Assembly: GCA_020847985.1 (NCBI GenBank)
Contig: JADLBC010000054.1
Span: 33,988 to 97,987 of the forward strand
Reading direction: 5' to 3'
Origin: Dehalococcoidia bacterium
Lineage (GTDB): Bacteria; Chloroflexota; Dehalococcoidia; Tepidiformales; Tepidiformaceae
Length of the DNA: 64,000 nt
Of this stretch, positions 26,372-38,800 are shown piece after piece. Below the pieces are notes generated by a model. It saw only the letters and a program-made list of their open reading frames with translations. It was not told where the DNA came from and did no database searches. Positions within the stretch are counted from its first letter, which is position 1. Every line of letters starts with the position of its first letter. The translations under genes were made by a program, and so were the position numbers.

Positions 26372-29300
26372 CAGCAGGTCACCGTCATGCCGGAGCGGAA
26401 GACCTGCCGGCCGCCGTAGAGGACGTCGATGGTGTGCGTGCCCGCCGTGGGGCCATAGGCGGAGGGCGTGAACGACGATCCGCCGCTGAGCGTCGATGGC
26501 CCGCCCTTCGGCACTCCATCGATGAACCACTGGGCATAGCCGACGACATCGGAGGAGAAGGAGATGCCGCTGCAGCCACCACTGAGTGCCGCGCCCGCGA
26601 GGTACTGCACGTTTACCGTCACGGAATCGGGGGTGACGCAGGTGGTGAAGTTGCAGATGGTCGCGGTGACGGTGATCGCGGTGCCGGCCGCGCCCGGCGC
26701 GAGCGGGTAGACGGTCGTCCAGGTCTTCACGCCGGTGTCCCCGGACGGCGGGCTCGCCTTGGGCGCGTTCCAGACGACGGTGGTGAACTGGCCGACAAAG
26801 GTGGTTTCGCACGAGATCAGCCCGCGCTTGAGGTCGTACGGGTCGTAGGTGACATCGCAGAAGAGGCGCGCGTCGCTGACCGCCGGCGGGGGCGCTGCCG
26901 TCGGCGTCGTTGAAGGCGTGCCCGTGACGGTGGGCGTGCCCGGCGGCGGGAACTGCACCTTGACTTCGCTGGCGGTCGATTTGCAGGCCGAGAGGTTGCA
27001 CGCCGAGAGCACCACGGCCACGGTCGTGTCCTGCGGGAACGAAAACGAGAGTGTGTTCTTGTTCTGCCCCGAGGGTGCGGGCACGCCGTTGATGGTCCAG
27101 TTCTGGCTCGTCACGGGCCCATCGATGGCGGCGTTGCACGCGACGGTGGCGTTCTTCGGGTCCTGCACGTAGGTGGTCGTACAGACGACGGTGACGTTGT
27201 TCGGCGCGCGCGGGGGCGTGGGCGTGGGCACGGCGACCGTCGCGGTGCCTCCGCCGGCCGTGCCCGTGGGGCTGCCACCGGGGACGGGAGTGCCGTTGGC
27301 GGGGGTGCCCGGGGTCGCGCCGGCAGGGGTGCCGCCGCCAGTGCCGCCGGCCCCGGCGCCGCCAGTGTTCCCGGCCGGCGCACTGCCCGAGGGCGTGGCC
27401 CCGGAAGGCGTCGCCGAGCCGGTGGCGCCGCCACCGCCGGGGGAAATCGCGCCCGTCACGGCGAACTCCGGTGCTTGCTTCGTGGGGTCGTAGCTCATTT
27501 GGATGACGAGCTGGCCCTGCCCATCCTCGCTGCGAAGTGCGACCTGCCCGAGGCGGTCGTAGGTATGGATGGCGACGGAGGTCTTTTCGCCGCGCGGGTC
27601 GGTCACTTCGATCTTGTACTGGCCGAGGGCGCCGGGGAGCGTGATCTGGTTCGTGCCGGCCTCGGCGGGCGGTGGGCTTTCGACGCAGGTGGGGTCGCGC
27701 CAGGCGTGCTTGAAGCGGTAGGTCGCGCCCTTGATGCCGACCTGCGCATCGGCGGCCGCCTCCGTCGGCGCGACCGTCTTCAGCGTGCCGACAACCTTCC
27801 CCTGGGCGTCGCTGACGCGCACGCGCACGTCCGAGGGCACCGTGATGGTGACGCCGGAGAGGTCGGTGGAGGGTTCGAACAGGACGGAGGAGAGGACCTT
27901 GTCCTTGTAGTCGATGTAGCGCTTGCGGTCCGGGTAGTAGGGGTCGTTGATGAGGATGGTATCGCCATCGACACCGGTGGCGGCGACGTAGTGCCCGGGG
28001 AGTTCGAGGATGACGAAGCGGCCGGCCTTGAGTTCGCTGCGGACCTCGTCTTCCTTGCCCGTGCCGACGCCGGCGAAGCGGATGGTGCGCGACCCGGGAT
28101 GGGCACGGGCGATCTCGGCGGAGAGCTGGTTGACGGCGCTCCAGACGACATCGCCGTAGACGTATCCGGTGCTGACCCAGCCGCGGCTGGTTTCGCGGGC
28201 CTGGCTGTTGAACCACTCGTTCACGGTCTTCGGGTTCAGGGGCTGGCCGTCGGGCATGGTGAGGACCTGGAAGAGCGCCATGACAGAGGCGACGGAGGTG
28301 ACGCCGCAGCCGCACTGGTCGAAATCGGTGCCGCAGTAGGCCGAAGGGTACTGCTTGTCGTCGGAGCGGGCGTAGATGGTATCGGCCCAGGCGGGGTCGC
28401 GCTGCGAGAAATAGGGGGCGGCGGCGGGGCCGGAGAAGGCGGGCTGCTTGGTCGCGTCCTTCTTGTCGCACATGTGGACGCCGGCGTAGCGGTCCTCGGG
28501 GTTGGCGGCGCTGGCCTTCTTTTCGCCGCCCCCGACGAGTTCGCGCACATCGAGCACGATGTTGCGAGCGTAGTAGTAAGCGCTCGTGGGCGTGTGCGGC
28601 CAGCGCCAGTAGACGAGCAGGCTGCCGAAGGTCATGAAGAGCAGCATCGTGAGGATGGCGGGCATCTTCCACGCCTGCAACGGCCGGACGATGTGAAGCT
28701 GGCCATCGGCGCTGATGCGCGCCGCCGGGTCGTTGGTGGCGACACCGGTGATGCGGAACGGCTGGATCAGCGGCTGGCCGAAGAGCTTGCGCTTCTGCGG
28801 GCGCACGCGCAGGCGAAGGATGCCCTCCGCGCCGGGTTCGAGGTGGATTGCGGGTGCTTCGAATTCGTAGACGAAGGTCTCTTCGTCGTCCTTGCCGGCG
28901 AGGGCGTACGTGGCGACGGAATTGCCGTGGTTCGCCGCGATGAGCTGAAAGTCGCGCCGCGACCGCACCGGCTTGAGGGCGATCTCGGTGCTCTCGAACG
29001 GCAGGACCGTGACCTGCCCGGAGGTGACGACCTCGCGGCCCGTCTCGGACGAGGTGACCACCACGGAGAACGGGTAATCGCCGGCGCGCGATTCGGACCG
29101 CCGCAGGGGCTGGATGACGATGGTGACCTCGGCCTGCTCACCCGGGGGGAGGAGCACGCGCGCGCTGCTCATGCGGATCCACTCGGGGGGGAGGCCGTCG
29201 ATCGCGAGGTCCAGGCCATCGACCACACGGCCGCGGTTGCGAATGGTCAGGTAGGCGAGGCCGGGCGAGGTTCCGGGATCGATGGGTGTCGGTGGCAGGG

Positions 29301-29718
29301 CCAGCGAGCAATGGATGTCGGGGCTGAGGTCTTCCTCGGGAGCGCCTTCCTCGGCGGGGAGATCGGGCGTGCCCGGGACGGGGAGTACCGAGGGGGTCGC
29401 TTCGGCCGCGGCCACGGGGGGCGCGACAAAGCGGAAGCGCGCGCTTCCAACCCGGAGTTCGGCGCCATCGTGCACGAGGGCGGGGCTCCCGGGCACGACC
29501 CGTTCGCCATCGATGTAGGTGCCGGTTTCGGAGCCGAGGTCGTCGATGAGGAGGCGGCCAGATTCGACAAAGACGCGTGCGTGCTGGCGCGAGACGGAAT
29601 GGTCATCGAGCACGATCGTGCAGCCGGGAGCACGGCCGATGGTAAGCTGGGGCAGGTCGATGGGGTACTGACCGGGTGGGCCATCCGCCACCGCGAGTTC
29701 GAGAGTGCCGTACTTCAC
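26371..29718 (-). CDS. FHA-Ig-TM-C39-like peptidase-Ig protein (FHA paralogue 2)
   Basis: A 1115-residue protein, apparently the first gene of the injection operon. Order: FHA domain (about 1-98; GR and SRQHA kept, the usual Asn replaced by Thr in SETGTYIDG), Ig-like region (110-320), one TM segment (about 351-371), C39-family peptidase domain (about 435-610), Gly/Thr/Pro-rich linker (about 765-830), then Ig-like modules to the C-terminus. The peptidase triad is visible: Cys471 in QCGCGVTS, His576 in LPGHYVAATG and Asp592 in INDPYYP. Predicted topology is FHA inside and peptidase plus Ig outside. The start is GTG 29718, overlapping the TGA of a 5-codon upstream ATG frame. It may anchor, license or process the syringe (inference). 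Confidence 0.85.
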
Positions 29719-29732
29719 GCCGAAAACCCCAT
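29715..29732 (-). promoter_or_regulatory. Five-codon upstream frame overlapping the FHA paralogue 2 start
   Basis: ATG GGG TTT TCG GCG TGA, whose TGA overlaps the GTG start of the 1115-residue gene as GTGA. A similar frame beginning ATG GGG precedes the 3069-residue paralogue. It may couple or attenuate translation initiation, or just be shared ancestry of the leader. Confidence 0.35.
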
Positions 29733-29827
29733 GTTACCTGCCGCAACGGCGGGCGAAGCCAGAGGATATCGGCGCGCGGCGGCGGGTTCCACCATTTGGA
29801 AAGGCGTGTTCGACCGGAAAGACCGGA

Positions 29828-32800
29828 TCAACTGAACGTCACTGGCTGGTCAACCGTACCGGCCGTGTACGGACCGCAGGCGGTGATGGACGCGCGGATT
29901 GTGCGGTTGCCGGCGGTGGGGAATCGCGTGCCCGGCACGGCGAAGGTGTACATGTTCGGGCCTGCCTGCGTGCCCGTGCCGATCGGGACGGTGCTGCCGT
30001 TGATGAGCACCTCGCTGAAGGTGACGGTGCCGCAATAGCCCCCCAGCCCGCCCGGCCCCAGTGTCGCCGTCACCGTGAACGGCGTGCTGTTGGGGATCGG
30101 CGTGGCCATCGAGAACGACACCGAAACGATGGTCTGTGGCTGTATCTGGAGCAGCAGGCCCGGGCCGGAAACAGCAGCGCTGGCGGCGAAGTTGTCATTG
30201 CCCAGGTACTGGGCCGCGAGATAGTGGTTGCCCGGCAGCAGGACCTGGAGGGGGCCCGCGCTCAGGTTGAAGAGCCAACTGCTCGTGCCCGCATCGTAGG
30301 TGTTGCTAACCGCGACCGGTGTCCAGCCGCCCGTGCCGCTGGGCGACGAATACAGCACCACCGTGCCCGAATTCGGCGAATACGCGATGGCCGGCGACGG
30401 CGCAACCGCGACCTTGATCAGCGCGGTCCCCGTCGGGTTTACCACGAACGGCGACGTGAAACCGGCCTGGAAGGCGACCGTGGCCGCCGTCGGCGCGGGA
30501 GTGACCGTGACCGTGAGACCGCTGGCGGTCGAGGACGGGAGGTAGGAGCTGTTGCCGGAGTAGGCGGCGGAGATGAAGTGCGATCCCCCATCGAGCAGCA
30601 GGAGCGAACTGGTGAGGGTGATCTTCGCGGTGAGCGGACTCGCGCCGCAGGCGGTCAGCGGCGAAGCGCCGCAGGCATAGGTGATGGTGCCCGCGGCCGC
30701 GACGCCATCGACAAAGAAGCTGACCGCCCCGCCGTTCGCGGTCGGGTCGCCGAAGCTCGCGGGCGTGAGCGTGGCGCAGAGGTCGACCGTGCCCGCGAGT
30801 GCGATGGTCGCGTTGCCGCCCGTGCAGTTCGTGCCCGTGTTAATCGTGAGCGTGGTCGCCGCCGCGTTCACCTGCACCCCGATCGGCGCCGATGTCGCGG
30901 TCGCGTATGCGGCGTTGCCGGAGTACACCGCCGTGATGCCATAGGTGCCGGGAGTCATGGCGGCGGTGCCATCGGTATCGACCGTGAGGGTGAACCGCAC
31001 ACCGCCGGTGGTGGTGCCACTCGTATCGGTGCCGAGCAGCGTGCTGCCCCTGTAGAAATCAACCTTGCCGCCGGTCGCGTCGACCGCCCCGAGCGCCGCC
31101 GTGTAGCCCGAGACGTCGGCCTGGAGGCTGAGGTTCGCGCCGTAGCCGATCGGGTTCGGCGTGGCGGTGACCGTGACGGTGGTCGTCTTCAGCACGGTGA
31201 GGTTCGCCGCCGTGGAGGCGCTGAGCTTGTAGCTGCTGTCGCCCACATAGCGGGCCGTGACCGTCTGCGCGCCGGCTGCGAGGGAGATGCTCGGGATGAC
31301 CGTGCTGGCCGCGTTCCCGGCAAGGGCCGCGGTTGCGAGCAGTGTGCCCTGGCTCGCTTCGGAAACGTATCCCGCGCGGAACTCCACGTTGCCGGTGAGG
31401 GCGCCCACGTAGGGCATGCCCGTCCCGGGTGCGACTGTGGCCGAAAGGGTAAGCGAGCCGCCTTCGGGGACGGCGTTGGGCGTCATCGAGACGGTGGTTG
31501 CGGTGGTGATGGTGTCGACCGCGAGCGCGGCGTCCGTCGTGGATGCCGACCCGGCATAATCGCCGCTCGTGGAGACGAAGGTTGCGCTCACGGTGTGGTT
31601 GCCCGCACCCACGCCGGAGGGCGAGGTGTAGACGCAGTGGCTCGCGGAGCCGCCCGCCAGGTTCGGAACAACGAAGGCCGTACCCAGGAGTACATTCGCC
31701 GCCGAGGTGTCCCGGAATTCCACGGTACCGGCGATGGCCCGGGCGCCGGGCACGGGCGAAACCACGACCAGGGCGGTGAGCAGGACAGGGTCGCCGAGCA
31801 CGATCGTGCCCGATGCGGCCGCACAGGCGCTGGTCGCCTTCGTCGCCTGGACCGTGACGGTGGTGGGCTTCGGCGTGACGGTGAAGTTGGTGGCGGCGGA
31901 GGCGCTGCCGGCGTAACTCCCGCCGCCGAGGAAGTGCGCGGTGATGGCATGTGCCGCAGGGTCGGCGGGCAGGCCTTCTGCCACCTTCGGTGTGCTCGTC
32001 CCCGTGAGGTTGAGGCGCACGCTGCCGGTGACGGTGGTCGTGCCCGCGAGGTTCACCGTCGCCGTGCCGAGGAGCGTGCCGGGGCTGACGGCGCTGGCAT
32101 AGCCGCGCCGGAACTCAACGGTGCCGCTCGCCGTCCCGAAGCCGTTCGCGGAGACCGTCGCGAGCAGGTCGACATCGGTGCCGACGATGTAGGGAAGGGT
32201 GGGGGCCGTGCAGGTAGCCCCGCCGGGCACGCAAACATCGACGGTCGTGGTGGACGCCACCTGTTCGACGGTGAGGGTGCGCGCCGGGGAAATGCCACCG
32301 GCGTAGTTGCCACCGCCGGAGGTGTAGCGAGCCGTGAGGGCATGGGCGCCGCCGGGCAGCGCGACACTCCCGGGAGTGGAGAAATCGAGGCTGAACGTGT
32401 GGCCGTTCGTTTCGCCGGACGGCCAGGCGTTGGCGCAGCCGGGGCCGACCACGCGGGCGACGCAGGCGACGACGGTCTGGCCCTCGAGGAGCTGGAGAGT
32501 GCCGTCGTAGGCGCCAAAGCCGCCGGGTGCGAGGCTGACGGCCGCGGCCACGGGCGTCGCCGACCCGAGGCTCACCGTCGCGGGCGTGAGCGTGAGGTCC
32601 ACCGTCGTGGTCTGCGGCTGGAAGTCGATAACCTTCTGGTGCGCGGGCAGCGGCGCGGCGGGCGTCGAAAGGTAGTTGCCCGTTTCGGTGCAGGTGACGC
32701 CCGAGGGGTCCGTCGCGGGGCAGTAGCGTGCGGAGATGGTGTGGTTGCCGGTGAGCGGCGTGCCGTCCGTCGGGTAGATCGCGGGGTAGGCGCCCGTGCG

Positions 32801-35800
32801 GAGGTCGAGCGTGGCCTGCTGGTTCGAAAGCGCGATCGTGGCGAGGCGCGGTGCGCCGGGTCGCGACTGGTCGAAGAACTGGACGGAGCCAGCGTGCGCC
32901 CCGAACGCGCCCGGTACGACGAACGCGGTGATGGCCACACAGTCCGGCGCGAGGCAGGCACCGCCGCCGGCGGGCGAAAGGCGCACGGCGGGGCTCGAAC
33001 TCGTAAGTGTGAACTCCGTGGGCGCCGGGTCGATCGCGATCGTGGCATCGGTCGCCGATGCGCTGTTCGCGTGGTCGCCGCTGGTGGAGGTGAAGGCGGC
33101 GCTGATGGTGTGCGAGCCCGTGGCGAGGTTCGCCGTCGTGGCCGTGACGCACAGGTTCACGGCGCCGCCGAACCAGCTGGGCCCCGGGTTGGCCGATCCG
33201 AGCGAGAGGTTGCCGTTCGAAGTATCGAAGAACTCGACCGTGCCGGCGATGGCGCCCGCCCCCGGCGGTGTGTATCCGGTCACCGTCGCGGTCAGGAGCA
33301 CTTTTTCGCCCAGCGCGGGATTCCCGGTGATCCCGGCACAACTGTTGTTCGCCCGCGACACGGTGACATTGGTGCTCGTGATACCCGGGTCGACCTTGAG
33401 GCTGCGGACCGCGGAGTCGCTGGCGGCGTAGTTCCCGGCGCCGAGGAAGTGCGCCGTCAGCTGATGCGCCGTCCCCGCGCCGGGCAGCGCCGCCGCCGAG
33501 AACGGCGTGCTCGCGCCGTCGAGGGCGAGGGTGGCGGTGCCGGTCACGGGGTTCGCACCCGCAAGGCTGACGTTGGCCTGGCCGATAGCGGTGCCATTAC
33601 GCCGGAATTCGACCACACCCGCCTGGCCCCCGAACCCCGCGGCATCGACCGTCGCGACGAGGTTGATGGCGCAGCCGACGACGAATGTCGCGGGCGCGGT
33701 ATCGCAGGGTGCTGCCTGCAGGGGTGCGGTGACCTGCAGCGTCGTCGCACTCTGGGCGGCGGTGACCGTCAGCACCCGGTCCGCGGAGCGCGCGCCTAGA
33801 TAGTTCGAAGCTGTGGCCGGCACGTACACGGCGGCGAGCGTGTGCGCACCCGCGCCGAAGGGCGCCTGGCCCTGCCCGAAGCTCAACGAGAAGGTGTGCG
33901 AACTGCCGCCCGTCCAGGTATCGACCCGCAGCCAGGGTTTACCGAGGTCGCAGGAAAGAGCGATGCGTTCGGCGCAATAGATCGGGATCGCGCCGTCGTA
34001 GAGCTCGATCGTGCCGGGGTAGTTGCCGTACCCGCCCGGGTCGAGCGTGACCCCGGCCGTGACGGGCGTGGCGACGCCGAGCTGGCGCGTGCCGGGCGAG
34101 ACCGTGAGCGAGGCATTGGTCGGTTGGCCCGTGAAGGTGACGGGCGTGGATGCGCTTGTGCCGATCTTGTAGTCACCCTGTTCGATGCAGGTATTCCCGG
34201 TCACGGCGGGGCAGTACTTCGCCGTCAGGCTGCGAGCGCCGGTGACGGTCGCGCCGGCGGTGTAGAAGCCGAAGTTCGCGGGGTACACGTCGAGGTTGGC
34301 GCTCCCCTGCGCGCCAAGAGCGGCCGTGCCGACGAGGTCCGTGCCATCGAGGAACTGGATGTAGCCGGTGGCGACGCCGAGGGCGAGGCCGCTCACATCC
34401 GCGGGGGAAACCTGCGCGGAGAGCCGCACGCACTCGGTGGGAAGGCACGCGCCGGTGGTGACCGCGCTCAGCGCCAGCGACGGCGTCGAGGAGAGGAGCC
34501 CGACGGTGACATCGGCGGGCACGACTACGACCTCGAAGCAGCCGGCGGGCAACGGATCGGGCGCGGTGCCGCACTGGGGGGCCACGCCCGGGCCGGCGGG
34601 CAGTGCGTACGCGCCGCGCGTCGTCGTGGGATTGAAGTAGGACACGCCGCCGGACCCCGGGTCGGTGTAGATGGCGCGAAGGCGGTGTGTCCCCACGCGC
34701 GATCCGTTGGCGAGGATGCCGAGCGTGTTCGTGTTCAGCTGCGTCGATGCGGCGTCGCCGTGGACGAGCGCGAACCCAACGTGCTCCTCCGTCGTCGAGC
34801 CGGGGACGGATTCCCAGAAGTCGATGCGGCCGACGTTCACCTGGCCGCTGGCGGGCGGCCGCGCGGTGACGCCGCTGGCGAGCTGGAAGCCCTTGCCGTT
34901 CGTGACCGAAGCGGTGCAGGTGGCGCCGCCCGTACAGAAGGCGAGATTGACCTCGCCCCGCACGATAACGCGGGCGACGCTTGTCTCGGGGCCTCCTGTC
35001 GGCGGGTTGCCGCAGGCGCTCTGGAGCGAACTCGTGGCACGGATGTAGTAGAGGCCGGGCGTGTTGTCCGCCGTGAACGTCGTGGCCGGGAGCGAGACCT
35101 CCGTGGCGCCCGTGGGCACGGCGACGGCGACGCACTTCGCCGCGGAGGCAGGACGATTCGGCACGGCGGCGATGTTCGCGCCGATGCCCAGGTAGATCTG
35201 CCGCGTGCAGTTCGGGCAGAAATCGATGCCGCCCGTCGCCGCCGCCACTGAGACGGAGCCGGTGACGGTGACGGCTTCGCCGGGGGCCACGGTGATGCTG
35301 TCCGGCTGTGGCGCGGTCGGCGCGGACGCCTTCGTAAGCGTGATGTTCGAAAGCTGCGTCCCGGCGCCGATGCGAATGGCGAACTCGCAGTTGGCGTCGA
35401 TGACCCCATCGCCGTCGTTGTCGAGCGAGTCGCAAACGTCGTCGGCCGGGGGCAGCATCTCCAGCGGCACGGGCTTGCTCAGCGGGCTGCGAAGGATGTT
35501 CTTGCCGCCTTCGAAGCGCGCACGAATCTGGTGGATGACCGATGCGCGCGGGTCGGGCGGGCGCGGGACATCGAGCGGGAAGTTGCCCGTCGCGACGGTG
35601 ATGCTGCCGATGGCGAAGGTGGCGAACTCGGTGATGGGCACGTCGAGCGCGATCTGGTCGGTCTTGGTGCTGCCATCGGGACGGATGGCGGTATCGAAGA
35701 AGCGAACGTAGCCGCCGGCGGGAGCTTCGCCGCCGCTGATGACCGCGAACAGCGTGATGCTCCGGTTCATCGAAACCGAGTTCGGCAGGACCGTGACGGT

Positions 35801-38800
35801 GACGTTCGCGACCGGGACGGGCATGCGGAACGGCGGCGAAACCTCGCACGTGGAGGTGGTGCAGGCCGTGGCCTGGAAATCGATGTTCGCGAACCCCTTC
35901 GCGTCGTCCGGGGTGGCATCGGTGAGCTTGAAGGTGAGGTGGTTGTCGGTCTCCGTGACAGGGACGAAGGTGGAGTACTTGCTGGAGATGTTCCACGTCA
36001 CGCTGGTGTAGTTCATGCGCGTGAGGGCGTCGCAATCGATGACCGCGTGCGACTCCTGGTCGAACTTGCGCGAGCAGACGACGGTGACGCCCACGGCCGG
36101 CGGCGGGGGCACGGTGGGGGTGGGCGTGGCGACGGCGGCGATGGTGGTGGCCGCGGCCTGTGGCGTGAAGCGGACGGCCTGGCTGGTGGCCACGGATTTG
36201 CAGGCCGTGCGATTGCAGGCGCTCACGGCGATAGCGGCGCTGGTGTCCTGCGTGTAGGTGGCGAAAAGCGCCGTCTGGCCGGTGAAGGGGTTCTGCACGT
36301 TGCCGTTCACGGTCCAGCGGGTGGTGGTGTAGTCGCCCTCGATGCGCACCGAACAAATAAGGGTGGCGAGCTTGGGCGCGTCCGTGAGCGTCGTCGTGCA
36401 GGCGAGGTCGAGCGATTGCGGCTCCACGGGCTCCGCGGGCGGTGGCGCCGGGGGTGGTGTGGTGGAGGGCGTGGCGGTGCCGCCGCCCGCGCCGGAAAGC
36501 CGGATGATCGGTTCGCCGGCGGTGTGCGGGAACTTCAGCGGCGTCGCGAGCAGGAATGACCCGAAGCCGCTGATGACGTTGTCTTCCTCGTTCGCGGCAC
36601 CGGGGCTGAGGCGGATGGTATCGCCGAGGGCAAAGCCCAGGTTGTTCGCGATCTCGATGCGGGTGGCGCCGGCCGGTGCCGATACCGTCATGTTCGTTTC
36701 GCCAGGCTTGAGCGCGCCGGGGACCGGCGTGTTCGTCGCCGCGGGGCTCGCCGATGCCGCGGCCGTCGCCGATGCCTGGGCACTGCCCGCGGCAGTGGGC
36801 TGCTGCCCCTCGACCACCTTGATCTCGGGCGGCTTTTCGGGGTCGAAGTTCAGGCTCGCGACCACCGCGCCGGGGTTCTCGAGCACCTGGACGGTGGGCT
36901 GGCCGTTCTTGTCATACGTATGGATGGCGACGTTCGTAGCGCCGCCGGCCGTATCGAGCACTTCGATCTTGTAGTCCTCGCGGCGGCCGGGCAGGACGAT
37001 CTGGTTCGTGCCTTCCTCGGAGGTGGGGGCCTTCTGGATGCAGGTGGGGTCGCGCCAGGCCTTGCGGGTGGAGTAGCTCGCGCCGGGGATCTCGTTCTTC
37101 GCGGACTTCGCGGCATCTTCGCGCGTGCCGGTGTTGAGCGTGCCCACTTCATGGCCGTCCTTATCGGTCACACGCACGCGGACATCCGCGGGGACAGTGA
37201 TGACGACGGCGCTGAGGTCCTCGCTCGGTTCGAAGAGGACCGAGCTGCGGACCTTGCCCTTGTAGGCATCGAGCGTCGTGCGGTCGCGGTAGAAGGGGTC
37301 GTTGATCTGGATCTTGTCGCCCACGAGCCCGGTGGCAGCGATCCAGTGGCCGGGCACTTCGAGCACGACCGGCCGGCCAAGCTGGAGTTGCTGGCGAACC
37401 TCTTCCTCTGAGCCGGTGCCGGTGCGAAGGAAACGGACGGTGCGCGTGCCGGGTTTCTTGGCGGCCATTTCGCCCGAGAGCTGGTTCGCCGCCGTCCAGA
37501 TCACGTCGCCGTAGATGTAGCCCTGGCTCACCCAGCCGCGGTTCGTTCTGCGGGCGTTCTTGTTGAACCAGGCGTTGAGGCTTTGCGGGCTGAGCGGTTC
37601 GCCGTCGGGGGTTTCGAGCACGCCGTAAATCGCGAGCATGGTGGCGACGGAGGTCATCGCGCAGCCGCACTGGGCGATGGTCGAACCGCACCAGTCGGGG
37701 CCGAACTCCGGGTCCTTCGCCTTCGCGTACTCGACATCACCCCAGCGCGGGTCGTTCTGGGCATAGAAGGGCGCACCCAGGCTGGCGGCGGTGGCGCCCT
37801 GCGCGGTGGGCGGCCCGGAGAGCGCGAGTTCCTCGGCGGCTTTCTGCTGCTGTTCGGCCTTGCCTTCGTCATCGCAAAGGTGGACGCCCTTGAAGGCTTC
37901 CTCCGCGGAGGCGGTCTTCGCGCCGCCCCCGCCGCCGAAGAGCGCGTCGGGGATGACGACGACGAGTGTCACGATGGCGATGGCGACGCAGAACATGAGC
38001 GCGAACATGGCGCCGCGCTTCGCCGGCTGCAGCGGCGGATGGATGACAAGCTGGCCCATCGCGCCGCCGTGCACGGTGCCATCGGCCACGGAGGTGGCAT
38101 TGATGCGGAAGGGGCGGACGCTCTGGGCGCCGAAATAGGGCTTCTTGCGGGGCGCCACGCGGAAGGCGACGGCACCTTCGCCACCGGGCGGGAGGTCCAT
38201 CGCGGGCTGCTGGAACACGTAGCGCAGCGACTCTTCGTCGTCCTGGCCTTCGAGGCGGAAGACTTCGCGGCTGTTGCCGCGGTTCGTGGCGATGACGCGG
38301 AAGTCCCGCTTCGCGCGCACCGGCGCCAGGCTCCAGGCGACATCGCGGAACGGGGTGACCTCGACCTTGCCGGGGAGGACGACTTCGCGGCCGCCCTGCC
38401 CGGAGGCGACGGTCACGGTGAAGTCATAGACGCCGGCTTCCGAAAACTCGTGACGGGGCGGGCTGATGGCGATCTGGACTTCGGCGGAATCCCCCGGGAG
38501 CAGGGACACCGAGGGCCGGCTGAGGGTCAGCCACTCGGGCGGCAGGCCGTCCACGGTAATGGCGAAGTCGTCCACGATGCGGCCGCGGTTCGCGAGCGAA
38601 AGGACGGCCACCCGCGCGGCGCCCCCGGGGTCGAGCGGTTCGACCGGTGAGGTCAGCGAAGCACGAATGGCCGTATCGAAGCTGTCGGCGGGCGGCGCGG
38701 CGGCCGGGGCGGCGGTGGCGAGTGCGACGTCCTCGGATTCGGGGGCTTCGTACCAGGCGGCGGCGTCGCCGAAGCGGAGCTCCTGGCCGGGCCCGGCGAG

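Noticed and set aside
26372..28672. N-terminal extension of the AAA+ ATPase up to 28672
   Set aside because: The extra frame lies wholly within the FHA-C39 gene, is Arg/His-rich and has no ATPase-family similarity; ATG 26371 gives the normal protein.
29705..33799. 1364-codon plus-strand open frame opposite the Ig repeats
   Set aside because: Arg/Gly/Ala-rich antisense frame without domain patterns; the minus strand encodes clear Ig-like repeats.
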